Below, piece by piece: positions 27,167-35,378 of a DNA stretch of 64,000 bases (its first letter is position 1; each line of letters begins with the position of its first letter). Both the position numbers and the translations under genes were made by a program. The stretch is from NCBI RefSeq assembly GCF_022385335.1, contig NZ_CP092431.1, positions 8,928,001-8,992,000 of the forward strand, given 5' to 3'. Source of the DNA: Streptomyces deccanensis (GTDB taxonomy: Bacteria; Actinomycetota; Actinomycetes; Streptomycetales; Streptomycetaceae). The notes beneath the pieces are model-generated. The model was given only the letters and a program-made list of their open reading frames with translations. It did no database searches and was not told where the DNA came from.

Positions 27167-27692
27167 CGTCCCCCTGGTCACCCCGCAACCGAGGCGCCCA
27201 CGCCCCCGCGTCGACCGCCTCCCCACCCCCCTCCACGACGCCGGCCAAACGACGCGCCCACGCTCCCACTCCCGCCAGATCGACCCCGTAGGGTCGCGGC
27301 CGCCCGCTCCCGGCGCCCCACTCCTCCACCGCCCCGGCCCCGCGCCGCAGCAGCCGCGCCCCGCCCTTGGCGTTGCCGCGCGCCGAGTGCGTGAGCCCCA
27401 CCGCGAGCTGGGCGAGACCGCGCCACAGCGCGCGCTCCTCGTCCGGACCGGACTTCCAGGCGTCCTCGAAGACCTCGTGCGCGTGGAACGGCTTCCCCGC
27501 GTCCAGCAGCGCCTGCGCCTCGACGACCGTCTCCTCGGGGTCACGCACCACCCCCTCCGGCTGCCGCTCCACCCCCGGCGCCCCGTACGGCAACGGGCGC
27601 CCCAGCCCGTCCCGGGGCCGCGCGCTCCGCGCCCGCCCCTCCTCGTCCCGGTCCCGCTCCGGCGCCGTCCCGTCCTGCGCTGTCCCGCTCAT
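27162..27692 (-). CDS. DUF309 domain protein
   Basis: A 176-residue protein. Residues about 50-130 hold the DUF309 pattern: AQALLDAGKPFHAHEVFEDAWK, then ALWRGLAQLAVGLTHSARGNAKGGARLLRRG. Family function is unknown, although the helical fold with AHEVFE is conserved. The first 45 residues are charged and disordered. Its stop lies inside the terminator hairpin shared with the TauE/SafE gene. Confidence 0.85.
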   Translation of the reverse strand: MSGTAQDGTAPERDRDEEGRARSARPRDGLGRPLPYGAPGVERQPEGVVRDPEETVVEAQALLDAGKPFHAHEVFEDAWKSGPDEERALWRGLAQLAVGLTHSARGNAKGGARLLRRGAGAVEEWGAGSGRPRPYGVDLAGVGAWARRLAGVVEGGGEAVDAGAWAPRLRGDQGDA

Positions 27693-27791
27693 GCCTCGAT
27701 TGTCCCTCGTCGCTCACCGGCCACGGGGCAGTGGCCGACGTACGGTAAAGTTCTCAGTGCGCGATCACGCGGTTCTCCGCGGACAGCGCAC

Positions 27792-27865
<74 letters not shown>

Positions 27866-27881
27866 CTTGAAAGAGTCGCGG

Positions 27882-27923
27882 ATCAAGGGGCTGTTTCGGA
27901 TCACTCCGAAACAGCCCCTTGAT
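27882..27923 (+). terminator. Terminator of tRNA-Pro copy 1
   Basis: A perfect 19-base-pair stem with a four-base loop (TCAC) begins 17 bases after the tRNA and ends 24 bases before the DUF5685 gene. Confidence 0.85.
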
Positions 27924-27947
27924 TGTGTCTACGGGGGAGAACTTTCG

Positions 27948-29321
27948 ATGTTCGGGATCATCAGGCCATGCCGTCATCGTCTGGGCGAGGGCATGCGCAC
28001 CGAGTGGATGGCGCACCTGTGCGGGCTGTGCCTGGCGCTGCGCGGCGAGTACGGGCAGTTCGCGCGGGTGGCCACCAACTACGACGGTCTGATCGTCTCG
28101 GTGCTGACCGAGGCGCAGTCGGAGCGCACCGGGGACTGGCGGCGCGACGCCGGTCCCTGCCCGCTGCGCGGGATGCGGTCGGCGAACGTGGCGCAGGGCG
28201 AGGGCGCGCGGCTGGCGGCGACGGTCTCGTTGGTGCTGGCGGCGGCGAAGATACGTGACCATGTGGCCGACGGCGACGGCCTGTTGGGACGCCGCCCGGT
28301 GACGCTGGCGGCACGCCGCGTCGCTCACGGCTGGGACCGCGCGGGCGCCGCGGGCGGCGAACGACTCGGCTTCGACACCGAGGTCATGCTCGCCGCGGTC
28401 GAACGCCAGCCGGAGATCGAGCGGACGACCGGGCCCGGTGGCTCGCTGCTGAGGGTCACGGAGCCCACGGAGACGGCGACCGCCGCGGCCTTCGCCCACA
28501 CCGCCGTGCTCGCCGACCGCCCGGCCAACGCCGGACCGCTGGCGGAGGCGGGCCGTCTCTTCGGTCGCCTGGCGCACCTGCTGGACGCGGTGGAGGACCT
28601 CGACGCCGACGAGGCGTCCGGCGCGTGGAACCCGATCGCCGTGACGGGCGCGGACCGCGCCGAGGTGCGCCGTCTCTGTGACGACGCCGTCCACGGGATC
28701 CGACTGGCCCTGTCCGACACCGAGTTCGTCGACGGCCGGCTGGCCCAGGCGCTTCTGGGCGACGAGCTGCAGCGTGCCGTCGACCGCGTCTTCGACCCCC
28801 GGCACCGCCACCACCAGCGCCGCCACCAGGCACGGGGCCCGCGCATGCTGCCCTGGCTGGGGCGCCGGAACATGACGGATCCGTCCACGGAGACCGTCAC
28901 AGGCGAGACCTGCGGCGTCGGGGTGCTCGCGGGCGCGGCCCCGGAGGGCGCCGCGACGGCGTCGGGACGGCCGCGGGAAGGGGAGTGCCGGCGCTGTGGC
29001 CGCTGGCGCCAGCTGTGCGGCCGGTGCGGGCTGTGCCTCAGCTGCTGCACCTGCGACGAGGACGCCGACCCGGGCGAAGGGGAGCCCTGGCAGTTCGGCG
29101 AGGGAAACCGCGGCGGCGGCTCGGGCCAGAACGGCTCCGGGGGTGACGGCTGGTTCGGCGGCCAGGGCAGCGGCAACTCGGGCGGATCCTCCGGTGGGTC
29201 CGGCGGGTCCGGTGGGTCTGGTGGGTCTGGTGGGTCTGGCGGTTCCGGCGGTGGTTCGGGTGACGGCTGCGGCGGTGGCTGCTGCAACCCGTGCAAGTGC
29301 TGCTGCGACTGCTGCGACTGA
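27948..29321 (+). CDS. DUF5685 family protein with Gly/Ser-rich, Cys-rich tail
   Basis: A 457-residue protein. The N terminus MFGIIRPCRHRLGEGMRTEW and HLCGLCLALR match DUF5685 proteins, a helical actinobacterial family of unknown role. Residues about 345-365 have a CxxC-rich patch (CRRCGRWRQLCGRCGLCLSCCTC). A GGSGGSGG linker of some 50 residues follows, and the protein ends CGGGCCNPCKCCCDCCD. About 20 cysteines in the last 115 residues suggest metal binding or lipidation. Start: ATG with GGGGGAGA. It follows the tRNA terminator, so it needs its own promoter. Confidence 0.8.
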   Translation: MFGIIRPCRHRLGEGMRTEWMAHLCGLCLALRGEYGQFARVATNYDGLIVSVLTEAQSERTGDWRRDAGPCPLRGMRSANVAQGEGARLAATVSLVLAAAKIRDHVADGDGLLGRRPVTLAARRVAHGWDRAGAAGGERLGFDTEVMLAAVERQPEIERTTGPGGSLLRVTEPTETATAAAFAHTAVLADRPANAGPLAEAGRLFGRLAHLLDAVEDLDADEASGAWNPIAVTGADRAEVRRLCDDAVHGIRLALSDTEFVDGRLAQALLGDELQRAVDRVFDPRHRHHQRRHQARGPRMLPWLGRRNMTDPSTETVTGETCGVGVLAGAAPEGAATASGRPREGECRRCGRWRQLCGRCGLCLSCCTCDEDADPGEGEPWQFGEGNRGGGSGQNGSGGDGWFGGQGSGNSGGSSGGSGGSGGSGGSGGSGGSGGGSGDGCGGGCCNPCKCCCDCCD

Positions 29322-29335
29322 ACAGTTGATCCAGC

Positions 29336-30202
29336 TCAACCGTGTCGACGCCGCGTCTCGTGCACATGGCGGCCCAGCAGCGCGCCGCCGAACACCACGA
29401 AGCCGACGCCGATGAGCCAGGACTGGACGATCAGAACGGTGCCGACCGCCCCATAGGTGATCGCGTTGCTCACGATCAGTGGTGAGAACACCTGGTCCGA
29501 GAACCAGCGCAGGCCACCCAGGCCCGCCATCGTGGCCACCGCGCCCGGGAGCAGGGCGCCCCACGGCACCCGCTCGCCCAGCAGGAAGTGCTGGCCCCAC
29601 CAGAAGAACAGCACCCCGAGCAGCGAGACGAGCATGATCCGCACGGCCGACTGTGCCGCCCCGTCCCGCAGGAGCGCCCCGCTCCGCGTCTCGGCCAGCA
29701 GGTATCCCGTGAGCGCGGCGAGCCACACGACGCGGCGCCACACATGGTGCCAGGGGCCGGCGGGCACCTCCCAGATCCTCTCGTAGCCGTTCTGCACACT
29801 CGCGGCGAAGGTGACGCCGAACAGCGCGACGAGCAGCCCACTGAGGACGCTGGTCGCGCTCAGCACCCTGCGAGGTGTGGCGAACAGTTCGAGCACCGCG
29901 TCCGCCGGGCGCCCGGACAGGCTCATCGCGTCGATCACCCACAGGGCGAAGCCCCGTTCCTGGATGGGGAGCGCCGCCGCCACGACGATCAACAGGGGGA
30001 CCAGCGTCACGAGGCCGAACGCGGAGAACCCCATGGCCCGGTGCAGCAGTTCCAGTTCCTTCCCGTGCTCCCAGAGCCGTCCGACGGCCGAGGCGTGCCA
30101 CCGGGCGCGCAGTCGATGGTGGCGCGGCCGGACCTGCGGTCGATGGTGGTGCGGCCGCGGCTCCCGCGCGGAGCCGGGGCCGGAGCCGGAGGGGTCCGTC
30201 AC
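29336..30202 (-). CDS. YihY/BrkB family membrane protein
   Basis: A 288-residue integral membrane protein with about six helices after a basic, His/Arg-rich 45-residue N terminus. AMGFSAFGLVTLVPLLIVVAAALP and LGVLFFWWGQHFLLGERVPWGALLPGA are typical of YihY/YhjD proteins, whose role is unclear (formerly called RNase BN). GTG start eight bases after the MpaB-type oxygenase gene, with which it is probably cotranscribed. It converges on DUF5685. Confidence 0.85.
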   Translation of the reverse strand: MTDPSGSGPGSAREPRPHHHRPQVRPRHHRLRARWHASAVGRLWEHGKELELLHRAMGFSAFGLVTLVPLLIVVAAALPIQERGFALWVIDAMSLSGRPADAVLELFATPRRVLSATSVLSGLLVALFGVTFAASVQNGYERIWEVPAGPWHHVWRRVVWLAALTGYLLAETRSGALLRDGAAQSAVRIMLVSLLGVLFFWWGQHFLLGERVPWGALLPGAVATMAGLGGLRWFSDQVFSPLIVSNAITYGAVGTVLIVQSWLIGVGFVVFGGALLGRHVHETRRRHG

Positions 30203-30209
30203 GTGTGCC

Positions 30210-31076
30210 TCACTTCCCGGTGCTCCCGGAGGGGCGGGACGGGGCCATCGCCCAGCGGATGGTCCGCGTCACGGCCTGGCCGGTGGGGCGTACGGCGAGG
30301 TTCTCGACGACCGGCACGTGGGGCAGCCACAGCATGCCGCGGGCCCAGTGCGGGAGCAGTGCGACGGCGTTCACGGCCAGGGCGCCGTAGAAGGGCCGTA
30401 CCGCGAGGGGCAGGGGAGGCTGGAACAGCAGGAAGCGGGCGGCGGCCCTGGCCTCGGGCGTGGCCCGCAGCTCGGGCCGGTAGGCGAGCAGGCGCTCGGA
30501 CAGCTCGCGGCGGTCACGCGGCGGGTCGGCCACCCCCAGCGCCTCCGCGACGCGTGCGGTGTCGGCGACATAGGCGTCGTAGCCGTCGGCGTCCAGTGGG
30601 TGGGCTCCGTAGCGCTCGTGGGCCCGCAGGAAGCTGTCCGTCTCGGCGGCGTGCACCCAGCCGAGCAGATGCGGATCGGCCGCGTGGTAGGGGACCCCCT
30701 CGCCCGTCGCCCCCCGGATCCGCTCGTGGATGCCACGGACGCGATCGACCGCGCGCTGGGCGTCCGCGGCGGTGCCGTAGGTGGTCATGGCCAGGAAGGT
30801 GCTGGTGCGCTGCAGGCGGCCCCACGGGTCGCCGCGGTAACCGGAGTGCCCGGCCACGGCCGCCATGGCGAGCGGGTGGAGGGACTGCAGCAGCAGTGCG
30901 CTCAACCCGCCGATGAACATCGAGGCGTCACCGTGCACCGTGCGGATCGGACGGTCGGGCCCGAACCAGCGCGGTCCGGGGGTGTCGTGTATACGGGCCC
31001 GTACCGCCGGTCCGTCGGGCCCGGCGACACGGCGGAACAGGGCCTGGCTCAGTTGGTCACGGACTACGGTCAGCAC
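30210..31076 (-). CDS. Oxygenase MpaB family protein (DUF2236)
   Basis: A 288-residue protein. GDASMFIGGLSALLLQSLHPLAMAAVAGHSGYRGDPWGRLQRTSTFL is the heme-binding core of DUF2236/MpaB-type (latex-clearing protein related) enzymes, and HAAETDSFLRAHERYG provides further conserved histidine. These proteins use a b-type heme; Lcp oxidises rubber, MpaB' cleaves a prenyl chain. The substrate here is unknown. I chose GTG 31076 because AGGGGAGG stands directly upstream; an ATG at 31133 in the same frame has none. Confidence 0.82.
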   Translation of the reverse strand: MLTVVRDQLSQALFRRVAGPDGPAVRARIHDTPGPRWFGPDRPIRTVHGDASMFIGGLSALLLQSLHPLAMAAVAGHSGYRGDPWGRLQRTSTFLAMTTYGTAADAQRAVDRVRGIHERIRGATGEGVPYHAADPHLLGWVHAAETDSFLRAHERYGAHPLDADGYDAYVADTARVAEALGVADPPRDRRELSERLLAYRPELRATPEARAAARFLLFQPPLPLAVRPFYGALAVNAVALLPHWARGMLWLPHVPVVENLAVRPTGQAVTRTIRWAMAPSRPSGSTGK

Positions 31077-31299
31077 GCTCGGCCTCCCCTCTTCTTCTGC
31101 CAGTGTCCGACACACCATCCCGAAACGGGGCATAATGGCGCGTCCTGTCGGCGGGGCCTGTGTCGAGCGGGGGAGGCGGTTGCAGGGGGAGGGGCCGCCC
31201 AGTACCGCTCGGCCTTCGCCGGCACTCCGGTCACGGTGACGTCCGCCCGTACATCCCGTACACCCATACGCAGGCACGCCAGGAGCTACTGTCACGCGC

Positions 31300-31962
31300 A
31301 TGGTCGAACACGATGTTCTCCGTGCCACTCGCGAGGCATACGACGCCGCTGCCGCCACCTACGCGCAGCTGTTCCACGACTCGCTGCGTGAACGTCCCCT
31401 GGAACGGGCGCTGTTGAGTGCCTTCGCCGAGATGGTCAGGGTGACCGGAGAGGGCCGGGTCGCCGACCTGGGGTGCGGGCCCGGCCATGTCACCGCTCAT
31501 CTGGCCGAGTTGGGGCTGGCGGCGTTCGGGATCGACGCCTCTCCCGCGATGATCGAACTGGCTCGGCGGGCCCACCCGGGGCTGCGGTTCGACGTGGGCT
31601 CGATGGCCGCGTCGGACATCCCCGACGGCGAGCTGGACGGCGTACTCGCCCGATGGTCCGTCATCCACACGCCACCTCGTGAACTCCCCGCCGTCCTGGC
31701 CGAGTTCCACCGGATACTGGCACCCGGCGGTCACCTGCTGATCGGCTTCTCGGCGACCGAGGGCCCGGCTCACCCCACGCAGGTCTTCGACCACGCCGTC
31801 GCGCCCGCCTACCGGTGGTCGCCCGATCACCTCGCAGCGCTGCTGCGCGAGGCGGGACTGGCCGAAGCGGCCCGGCTGGTGCGCGAGCCGGAGCCCACCG
31901 ACGCACGGCAGTTCCAGGAGGTCCATCTGCTCGCCCGCAAGGACCCGACCGCGCCCGCCTGA
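31300..31962 (+). CDS. Class I SAM-dependent methyltransferase
   Basis: A 220-residue methyltransferase with motif I VADLGCGPGHVTAHLAELG, the acidic D/E (GIDASPAMIELARR) binding the ribose, and motif III RILAPGGHLLIGF. It is a single Methyltransf_11/25-like domain. The neighbours do not reveal a substrate. It is divergent from the MpaB-type oxygenase across a 223-base promoter region. Confidence 0.87.
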   Translation: MVEHDVLRATREAYDAAAATYAQLFHDSLRERPLERALLSAFAEMVRVTGEGRVADLGCGPGHVTAHLAELGLAAFGIDASPAMIELARRAHPGLRFDVGSMAASDIPDGELDGVLARWSVIHTPPRELPAVLAEFHRILAPGGHLLIGFSATEGPAHPTQVFDHAVAPAYRWSPDHLAALLREAGLAEAARLVREPEPTDARQFQEVHLLARKDPTAPA

Positions 31963-32067
31963 CGGGACGGCGGGCCTTCGGAGGGGCCCGTGTTCGGCCG
32001 GATGCGGTCTGTGCACGGAGAGGTGAACGCCAGTAGTTTGTGCGACCGTCGCGTCCTGGGGGGTCTC

Positions 32068-33165
32068 GTGAACGGTCTCCGTGCGGTCATCGTCTGCCTT
32101 GTGATCACGTGTGCCGCGGGGACGCCACCCGCCGCCCTGGCCTCACCCGCCGCCCCGCCGTCATCCGCCGTGGGCGGGGCGCCGGCCGCGAGGCCGAGCT
32201 GGTCGGCGCTGGCGGTGCCGGCGGCGACCCCACCGATGGCCGTGGCCGATCTCGCCGCCCGCGGGCCGCGCGAGGCGTGGGCGACCGGGTCCGAGCACGC
32301 CGCCGACGGGCCCCGGCCCACGCTGTACCGGTGGGACGGCACGACCTGGAGCCGTGACACCACCTTCCCCGGCGCCGACGAAGTGGGCCGGCTCGGCAGG
32401 GTGCAGTTCGTCGACGACGAGGTGTGGATCCTCCACGAACGCGCCGGGGCGGGGGAGATCCTGCGCAGGTCGGCGGGCGCGTGGAGTGCCGTACCGCTGC
32501 CGCAGACCCTGCGCGTCCACCAGGACTTCACCGCCGTACCGGGCGCGACGTGGGTGGTCGGCGAGGACGACACCGGACCGAAGGTACTGCGCCACGACGG
32601 CTCCGGCTGGACCGCGCAGCCCACCCCGGACGGTGTGCTCTACCTGATGGGAATCACCGCGCGCACCGCCGACGACGCCTGGGCCTGGGCGGACACCACC
32701 ACCGGCACCACCGTCCTGCACTGGGACGGCACGGCGTGGCGCGACGCGAACGTGCCGCTGCCGCCGAACAGCAACGTGCACACCCTCCTGCTCGAACCGT
32801 CGGGCCGGGTCACCCTCGGCGGCAGCCAGTACACCGACGGCGCGGCCACCACCTACCTGATGACCTTCGACGGGCGCACCTGGCGCACCTCCCACCCACC
32901 GCTGGGCGACACCTCCACCGAGGGCATGGTGCGCGGCCCGGACGGCGCGCTGTGGCTGCCCGTGCGCAGCGACCGCGCGTTCCAGTCGAAGTACGCGCGG
33001 GTGGAAGGGCGGCGCACCACCTACTCCTACGGTCCCGAGCGCACGAACGCGATCGTCGTCAGACCGCAGGCCCTGGCGAAGGCCGGGCCCGCGCTGCTGG
33101 CCTTCGGGACCGTCGAGATCTACGGCTCCAAACCGAACCTGATGAGCGAGCGGCTGGGAGGCTGA
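32068..33165 (+). CDS. Secreted beta-propeller-like protein 1
   Basis: A 365-residue protein. The GTG start is followed by a signal peptide (LRAVIVCLVITCAAGTPPAALAS). The mature part has repeated modules of the form WA-x-G...LYRWDGTTW, LRHDGSGWTAQ and VLHWDGTAWRD, about 45 residues apart, which suggests a propeller. No enzyme motif is seen. It has a paralogue directly downstream (two-base gap), so the pair arose by tandem duplication and may form a surface complex. It may be a sugar-binding or cell-wall protein; no function is known. Confidence 0.75.
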   Translation: MNGLRAVIVCLVITCAAGTPPAALASPAAPPSSAVGGAPAARPSWSALAVPAATPPMAVADLAARGPREAWATGSEHAADGPRPTLYRWDGTTWSRDTTFPGADEVGRLGRVQFVDDEVWILHERAGAGEILRRSAGAWSAVPLPQTLRVHQDFTAVPGATWVVGEDDTGPKVLRHDGSGWTAQPTPDGVLYLMGITARTADDAWAWADTTTGTTVLHWDGTAWRDANVPLPPNSNVHTLLLEPSGRVTLGGSQYTDGAATTYLMTFDGRTWRTSHPPLGDTSTEGMVRGPDGALWLPVRSDRAFQSKYARVEGRRTTYSYGPERTNAIVVRPQALAKAGPALLAFGTVEIYGSKPNLMSERLGG

Positions 33166-33167
33166 CC

Positions 33168-34277
33168 GTGGCACGCCGACTTCTCGTCACCGCTTTCGCC
33201 GCCACCCTGGCCTTCCTGGTCCTCATGACGGCGGCCACGGCGGACACCCTGTCCTGGCGACACGTTCCGGTCCCGGCACAGGTGCGCCCCCAGGCCGGGC
33301 TGAACGAGGCCGTGGCGTTCGGGCCGGACCGGGCGTGGGCGGTGGGCGCCGACGCCGTCGGCCGCGAGGCGCCGGGCTTCCCGCTGGTCCTGCGCTGGGA
33401 CGGAACCGCCTGGCAGCGCCACGCGCTGACCGGGATCGGCTGGCAGGGAGAGCTGCTGTCCGTCGCCGCGACCTCACCGACCGAGGTCTGGGCGGTCGGC
33501 CGCGACGCGGCGGGCGGCGCCCGGCTGCTCCGCCACGACGGCACCGCCTGGCGCGAGAGCCGCCCGCCGAGCGGTGTCGTCCTGACCAAGGCGGTCGCCG
33601 GGGGAGGCGAGACCTGGCTGATCGGCTCCCGGGACGGCGCCCAGGTACTGCTGCGCCGGGACGGACGCGGCTGGCGCGACCTGCCGGTGCCGCCGGGAGC
33701 GGTGTACGGCCTGCACATCCTGGCGGCCGACGACGTCTGGGCCGCCGGCGCCGCCGCCACGGGCGCGGCCGTGTCGCACTGGGACGGCCGGACGTGGCAG
33801 CAGACGATCGTGGACGGGTTCCCGCGCTCGGCCGTCGGCAGTGTGCTGGCGGTCTCGCCGACGGAGGTGTGGGCGGGCGGTACGGCCGGGTTCGTCGGCG
33901 GGCCCGTGGGCCGGCCGATTCCGCCGCTGCTGGTCCGCTTCGACGGGCAGACGTGGAACCGGGTGACCATGCCCACCGACTTCGGCGGGATCACGTCGAT
34001 GACGCCCACCACGTCCGGCGCGCTGGGCTGGGTCGCGGTGTCCCGGTCCCAGAAGTGGGGCCCGCCGGGCAGCAATCCGCCGTTCGTCCCCGGGCCGGAC
34101 CTCCTCGCCTGGGACGGGCAGGCGTTCACCGGGTACGACGAGCCGACGGTGACGGGGGAGGGCGGCTCCTCGCTGCTGCGGCTGGCCCCGGTGCCGGGCA
34201 CCGGGACGGTGTGGTCGGTCGGCCGCGCCGACGGCCCCGAGGGCACCTTCGCGCCGCGCGTCCTGCGCTACGGCTGA
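33168..34277 (+). CDS. Secreted beta-propeller-like protein 2
   Basis: A 369-residue paralogue of the preceding gene. Signal peptide LVTAFAATLAFLVLMTAATA, then repeats LRWDGTAWQRH, LRHDGTAWRES, VSHWDGRTWQQ and LVRFDGQTWNRV, each after a WAVG/WAAG strand. GTG start with GGGAGG upstream. Translation is probably coupled to gene 1. Function unknown. Confidence 0.75.
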   Translation: MARRLLVTAFAATLAFLVLMTAATADTLSWRHVPVPAQVRPQAGLNEAVAFGPDRAWAVGADAVGREAPGFPLVLRWDGTAWQRHALTGIGWQGELLSVAATSPTEVWAVGRDAAGGARLLRHDGTAWRESRPPSGVVLTKAVAGGGETWLIGSRDGAQVLLRRDGRGWRDLPVPPGAVYGLHILAADDVWAAGAAATGAAVSHWDGRTWQQTIVDGFPRSAVGSVLAVSPTEVWAGGTAGFVGGPVGRPIPPLLVRFDGQTWNRVTMPTDFGGITSMTPTTSGALGWVAVSRSQKWGPPGSNPPFVPGPDLLAWDGQAFTGYDEPTVTGEGGSSLLRLAPVPGTGTVWSVGRADGPEGTFAPRVLRYG

Positions 34278-34355
34278 CAGCGGAGACGGGGGCCGGCCGG
34301 GAGGCGGGGACGGGGGTCCGGAACGGGTCAGGGGACAGGCGGACAAGGGGCCCGG

Positions 34356-35207
34356 TCACACCCGGGCTCGCCCCGCCACGGGCTGCGGGGTGAAGGAACG
34401 CAGCAGGTCGGCGCCGGGCCGGACCATGCCGTAGCTGCCCTCGGGGACCTCGTTCCAGGCGCCGGGCAGATCGCCCAGGGGCTCGGAGACGATGAGCCGG
34501 GTCTCGTCGGAGACCTCCCGCAGGAAGGCCAGGTCGGGGTGGAGCGAGCGCAGCGTCTCCACCCGGGTGCTGTAGAACAGCGAGCGTGACGTCTTCTGGC
34601 TGGAGTAACGGAAGGCCCACAGCGACTCGCCGTCCGTGACGGCCACCGTCATCTGCAGCGGGTACTCCACCCCGTGCTCGTGCCCGACCTGCTCCACCAG
34701 ACCCGCCATCCGCGCGACGGCGCCCGGAGGGTCCTCCTCCAGGCCGAAGGTCAGTGCCAGGTAGAACATCAGCTCGGAGTCCGTGGACCCCTCGATGTGG
34801 GCGAAGAGCTCCGGGTCGACGGCCAGGGAGAGATCCCGCCGGACCAGGTGGAAGTCGGCGATCGCCCCGTTGTGCATCCACATCCAGCGGCCGTGCCGGA
34901 ACGGATGGCTGTTGGTCTGCTGCACCGCAGTACCGGTCGAGGCCCGGATGTGGGCGAAGAACAGCGGGGAGCGGACGTGGTCGGCGATCTCCCGCAGGTT
35001 GCGGTTGCTCCAGGCCGGACCGATGTCGCGGAAGACCGCCGGGGTCTCCAGATCCGGTGAGTACCAACCGACGCCGAACCCGTCACCGTTGGTGGTCTCC
35101 ACGCCCAGCCGCGAGTGCAGACTCTGGTCGATGAGGGAGTGCGCCGGCCTGTAGAGAATCGTGTCGAGCAGGATCGGCGTTCCCGAGTAGGCGAGCCACC
35201 GGCACAT
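34356..35207 (-). CDS. Class II glutamine amidotransferase
   Basis: A 283-residue protein starting MCRWLAYSG; processing would expose Cys2 as the N-terminal nucleophile. GDGFGVGWY, FFAHIRAST and MHNGAI are the conserved Ntn-hydrolase amidotransferase motifs. It is related to EgtC, but no egtA, egtB or egtD is nearby, so a role in ergothioneine is not supported. No synthase partner is fused or adjacent. The start is fixed by the need for Cys at position 2. Confidence 0.88.
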   Translation of the reverse strand: MCRWLAYSGTPILLDTILYRPAHSLIDQSLHSRLGVETTNGDGFGVGWYSPDLETPAVFRDIGPAWSNRNLREIADHVRSPLFFAHIRASTGTAVQQTNSHPFRHGRWMWMHNGAIADFHLVRRDLSLAVDPELFAHIEGSTDSELMFYLALTFGLEEDPPGAVARMAGLVEQVGHEHGVEYPLQMTVAVTDGESLWAFRYSSQKTSRSLFYSTRVETLRSLHPDLAFLREVSDETRLIVSEPLGDLPGAWNEVPEGSYGMVRPGADLLRSFTPQPVAGRARV

Positions 35208-35378
35208 CGACCAACCACCTCCGCCGAGCGGGCCGAACGGGCAACCAGCATTCCCATGGTCGTGCGACCGCCCGTTGATCGCCACACGACGGGACCCACG
35301 TGCCCGAGGGCACGCGTCATGCCTGCATGCGTCCCTCCCTGCACGCGTCTTTGCACGCACGCGTCCGTGTGCCCACGC

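Noticed and set aside
29190..29260. CRISPR-like periodic sequence
   Set aside because: It is the GGS-coding linker of the DUF5685 protein, not spaced repeats.
34356..35207. Assignment as EgtC of ergothioneine synthesis
   Set aside because: The class II amidotransferase motifs fit, but no egtA, egtB or egtD is adjacent.
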